A stretch of 64,000 bases of DNA. It comes from Rhodanobacter soli. GTDB taxonomy: Bacteria; Pseudomonadota; Gammaproteobacteria; Xanthomonadales; Rhodanobacteraceae. The position numbers and the translations under genes were made by a program. Location: positions 1,736,001-1,800,000 of the forward strand of contig NZ_JBEPSD010000001.1 in the NCBI RefSeq assembly GCF_040548735.1. Direction: 5' to 3'. Shown here in pieces: positions 61,990 through 64,000 of the stretch. Every line of letters starts with the position of its first letter. Position 1 is the stretch's first letter. The notes under the pieces were generated by a model. The model was not told the DNA's origin. It did no database searches and saw only the letters and a program-made list of their open reading frames with translations.

Positions 61990-64000
61990 ATGTCATCGCC
62001 TTCCTCCCGCAGCATCGATGCGGAGCAGCGCTGCCTGCTGTCCAACGGTCGCTACAGCGTGATGCTGGGTGCGAACGGCTCCGGCTTCAGCCGCTGGCGC
62101 GGCCTGGCCGTGACGCGCTGGCGCGAGGATCCGGTCGGCGACGGCTGGGGCAGCTACCTGCTGCTGCGCGACGAGGATGGCGGCGAAACGTGGTCGGCCA
62201 GCCAGCAGCCGTACGGCAACCGCACGCCGGACGATGCGGTCGCGTTCGACGCGGGGCGCGCCCGTTTCAGCCGGCGCCACCACAGCGTGCACAGCGTGCT
62301 GGAAGTGGCGGTGGCCGCGGAAGCCGACATCGAACTGCGCCGGCTCACCTTGAGCAACCACGGCGACCGCACACGCATGCTGTCGCTGACTTCGTACGCC
62401 GAGCTGGTGCTCGGCCCGATCGGCGCCGACAACGCGCACCCGGCGTTCTCCAAGATGTTCGTGCAGACCGAATGGGACGCCACACGCGACATGCTGCTGG
62501 CCACGCGGCGGCGGCGCGACAGCAGCGAGGCCGAAGTGTGGGCCGCGCAGGCGCTGCAGATCGCCGGGGAGGATGGCGGTGATGCCGGCGAATGCGAAAC
62601 CGACCGCGCCCGCTTCCTCGGCCGCCTGCGCACGCTGCGCCATGCGCAGGCGATGCAGCCGGGCGCCGCGCTGTCGAATACCGTCGGCTGCGTGCTCGAC
62701 CCGGTGTTCAGCCTGCGTCGGCGCTTCACGCTGGCGCCGGACAGCAGCGTGACCCTGCTGCTGTGGACGCGACTGGCCGATTCGCGCGACGGCGCCTTGG
62801 CCCTGACCACGCAACTCGGCGATCCGGGCGCTGCCGCGCGGCTGTTCGACAGCGCGGGCCAACATGCCGAAGCCGAGTGCGCCCAGATCGGCATCGGTGC
62901 CGCGCAGGCGGCGCGATCCGCCCGCTGGATAAGCGCGCTGCTGTACAACGATCCGTGCCAGCGCGCGGCACCCGACGTGCTGGCACGCGGCCACGGCGGC
63001 GCGCCGGTGCTGTGGTCCGCCGGCATCTCCGGCGACCGGCCGATCATCCTGCTGCGCCTCGGCGAGGCCGACGACCTGTCGCGCGTGAACGAGGTGCTGC
63101 AGGCACAGCAGCATTGGCGCAGCCAGCAATTCGCCGTCGACGTGGTGCTGCTGCAGGCCGCCGGCGAGGTGCGGCAGGCCGCGCTCGATCCGCTGGTGAG
63201 TGCGCAGCAGGCGCGCCTGAAAACCGACGACCAGCTGCCCAAGGCCGAACTGTTCGCGTTGCGCGACGACGCGATCGGCGAGGATTTGCGCCACGGCCTG
63301 CTGACGGTGGCGCGCGTGGTGCTGGACGAGGCGCCGCCGGCGCAGGCCGCGGCCGGATCGTCACCCGCCTTCGCCGCGCCGGCGGCGATCCGCGCGACCG
63401 CCATGGCGGAGGCCGTCACCGCCAGCGCCGATGCGCCGGAGTTCGCCAACGGCCACGGCGGCTTCGTCGATGGCGGCCGCGCTTACCGGATCGAACTCGA
63501 CGGGCAGCGCCCCACGCCCGCGCCGTGGGTGAACGTGATGGCCAACCCCGCGTTTGGCTGCATGCTGTCGGCCGAAGGCGGCGGCTATGCGTGGTCGCTC
63601 AACAGCCAGCAGAATCCGCTGACGCCGTGGCCGAACGACCCGGTCAGCGACAGCCCGCACGACGTGCTGTACCTGCGCGACGAGGACACCGGCGTGCTGT
63701 GGAGCGCCACCGCGCTGCCGATCCGCGTGGCCGGCGCGCACTACACGGCCACCCACGGCAAGGGCTGGACGCGCTTCGAGAACGACGTACACGGCATCGA
63801 ACTGGAGCTGCTGCAGTGCGTGCCGACGGACGATCCGCTCAAGCTGTCGCGATTGCGCCTGTGCAATCGCTCGCCGCGCACGCGGCGGCTGTCGGTAACC
63901 CACTATGTCGCATGGGCGCTGGGCGCGAACGGCAGCACGCCGGCACCGTTCGTGATCACGTCGCGCGACGAGCGCACCGGCGCCTTGTTCGCGCACAACC
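61990..64000 (+). CDS. NdvB C-terminal-like / GH94-family protein, 3' end outside the window
   Basis: 670 codons visible and open to the window end. Start MSSPSSRSID at 61990 follows AGGAG. The text matches the C-terminal half of cyclic beta-1,2-glucan synthase NdvB: a first beta-sandwich (LLSNGRYSVMLGANGSGFSRWRG, then HPAFSKMFVQTEW, residues about 15-260) and a second one from about 485 (ANGHGGFVDGGRAYRI, TPAPWVNVMANPAFG, LNSQQNPLTPWPNDPVSD). The GH94 catalytic domain is expected beyond the window. The GT84 synthase part and membrane helices of NdvB are absent, so it may be a beta-1,2-glucan phosphorylase rather than a synthase. Divergent from the glycoamylase-like gene. Confidence 0.82.
   Translation, partial: MSSPSSRSIDAEQRCLLSNGRYSVMLGANGSGFSRWRGLAVTRWREDPVGDGWGSYLLLRDEDGGETWSASQQPYGNRTPDDAVAFDAGRARFSRRHHSVHSVLEVAVAAEADIELRRLTLSNHGDRTRMLSLTSYAELVLGPIGADNAHPAFSKMFVQTEWDATRDMLLATRRRRDSSEAEVWAAQALQIAGEDGGDAGECETDRARFLGRLRTLRHAQAMQPGAALSNTVGCVLDPVFSLRRRFTLAPDSSVTLLLWTRLADSRDGALALTTQLGDPGAAARLFDSAGQHAEAECAQIGIGAAQAARSARWISALLYNDPCQRAAPDVLARGHGGAPVLWSAGISGDRPIILLRLGEADDLSRVNEVLQAQQHWRSQQFAVDVVLLQAAGEVRQAALDPLVSAQQARLKTDDQLPKAELFALRDDAIGEDLRHGLLTVARVVLDEAPPAQAAAGSSPAFAAPAAIRATAMAEAVTASADAPEFANGHGGFVDGGRAYRIELDGQRPTPAPWVNVMANPAFGCMLSAEGGGYAWSLNSQQNPLTPWPNDPVSDSPHDVLYLRDEDTGVLWSATALPIRVAGAHYTATHGKGWTRFENDVHGIELELLQCVPTDDPLKLSRLRLCNRSPRTRRLSVTHYVAWALGANGSTPAPFVITSRDERTGALFAHN

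Overview
The window is a 64 kb stretch of a high-GC chromosome, most likely from a gammaproteobacterium of the Xanthomonadales (Rhodanobacteraceae type: Rhodanobacter, Dyella or Luteibacter). This rests on gene content: an Entner-Doudoroff operon divergent from nagR-nagB-II-nagA, several TonB-dependent receptors, many secreted S9/S10/M16 peptidases, an Oar-like receptor next to a TPR-sulfotransferase, and dispersed hairpin repeats between genes. The species cannot be named from sequence alone. No rRNA, tRNA, CRISPR array, transposase or phage gene was seen.

Layout. 1-4.8 kb (minus): a truncated S10 carboxypeptidase, an EamA transporter, and a sulfur module (two YeeE/YedE half-transporters plus a persulfide-dioxygenase-like enzyme) headed by an XRE regulator. 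5.0-10.2 kb (plus): marR followed by a tripartite EmrAB-type drug efflux system. 10.2-13.8 kb (minus): PagL and a catalytic/non-catalytic pair of M16 peptidases. 14.2-18.6 kb: a giant autotransporter with near-identical 204-bp tandem repeats and a lipobox. 18.7-27.6 kb (minus): two tandem RND pumps and btuB, the latter under a cobalamin riboswitch. 28.0-33.0 kb: an Oar-like receptor and a TPR-sulfotransferase.

33.0-41.3 kb is a sugar-acid block. nagR-nagB-II-nagA (minus) turns N-acetylglucosamine-6-phosphate into fructose-6-phosphate. The divergent zwf-pgl-edd-eda (plus) runs glucose-6-phosphate to pyruvate and glyceraldehyde-3-phosphate. A second 6-phosphogluconate enzyme, a gndA-type dehydrogenase, lies at 59.5 kb.

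41.4-46.1 kb: a TlpA-like thioredoxin with an Lgt-like membrane domain, a DUF998 protein, an ECF sigma factor and folE sharing near-identical promoters, a DUF4142/cupredoxin pair, a small lipoprotein and an untracked 51-residue membrane protein. 46.2-54.3 kb: two divergent S9 peptidases, a TonB-C-like protein, an esterase and an AlgZ/AlgR-type two-component system. 54.6-57.2 kb: two MacB-type permeases without an ATPase or fusion protein; the first is cut by an in-frame TGA. 57.3-59.0 kb: DUF2945, DUF488 and a PEP-CTERM protein with a clear sigma-54 promoter and an upstream palindrome. 60.5-64.0 kb: a divergent pair for beta-1,2-glucan, a glycoamylase/GH144-like enzyme and a protein matching the C-terminal half of NdvB, running off the window.

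The best leads for new biology are the sigma-54/palindrome control of the PEP-CTERM gene, the ECF sigma-folE promoter pair, the lipidated repeat autotransporter, the Oar receptor-sulfotransferase pair and the beta-1,2-glucan pair.
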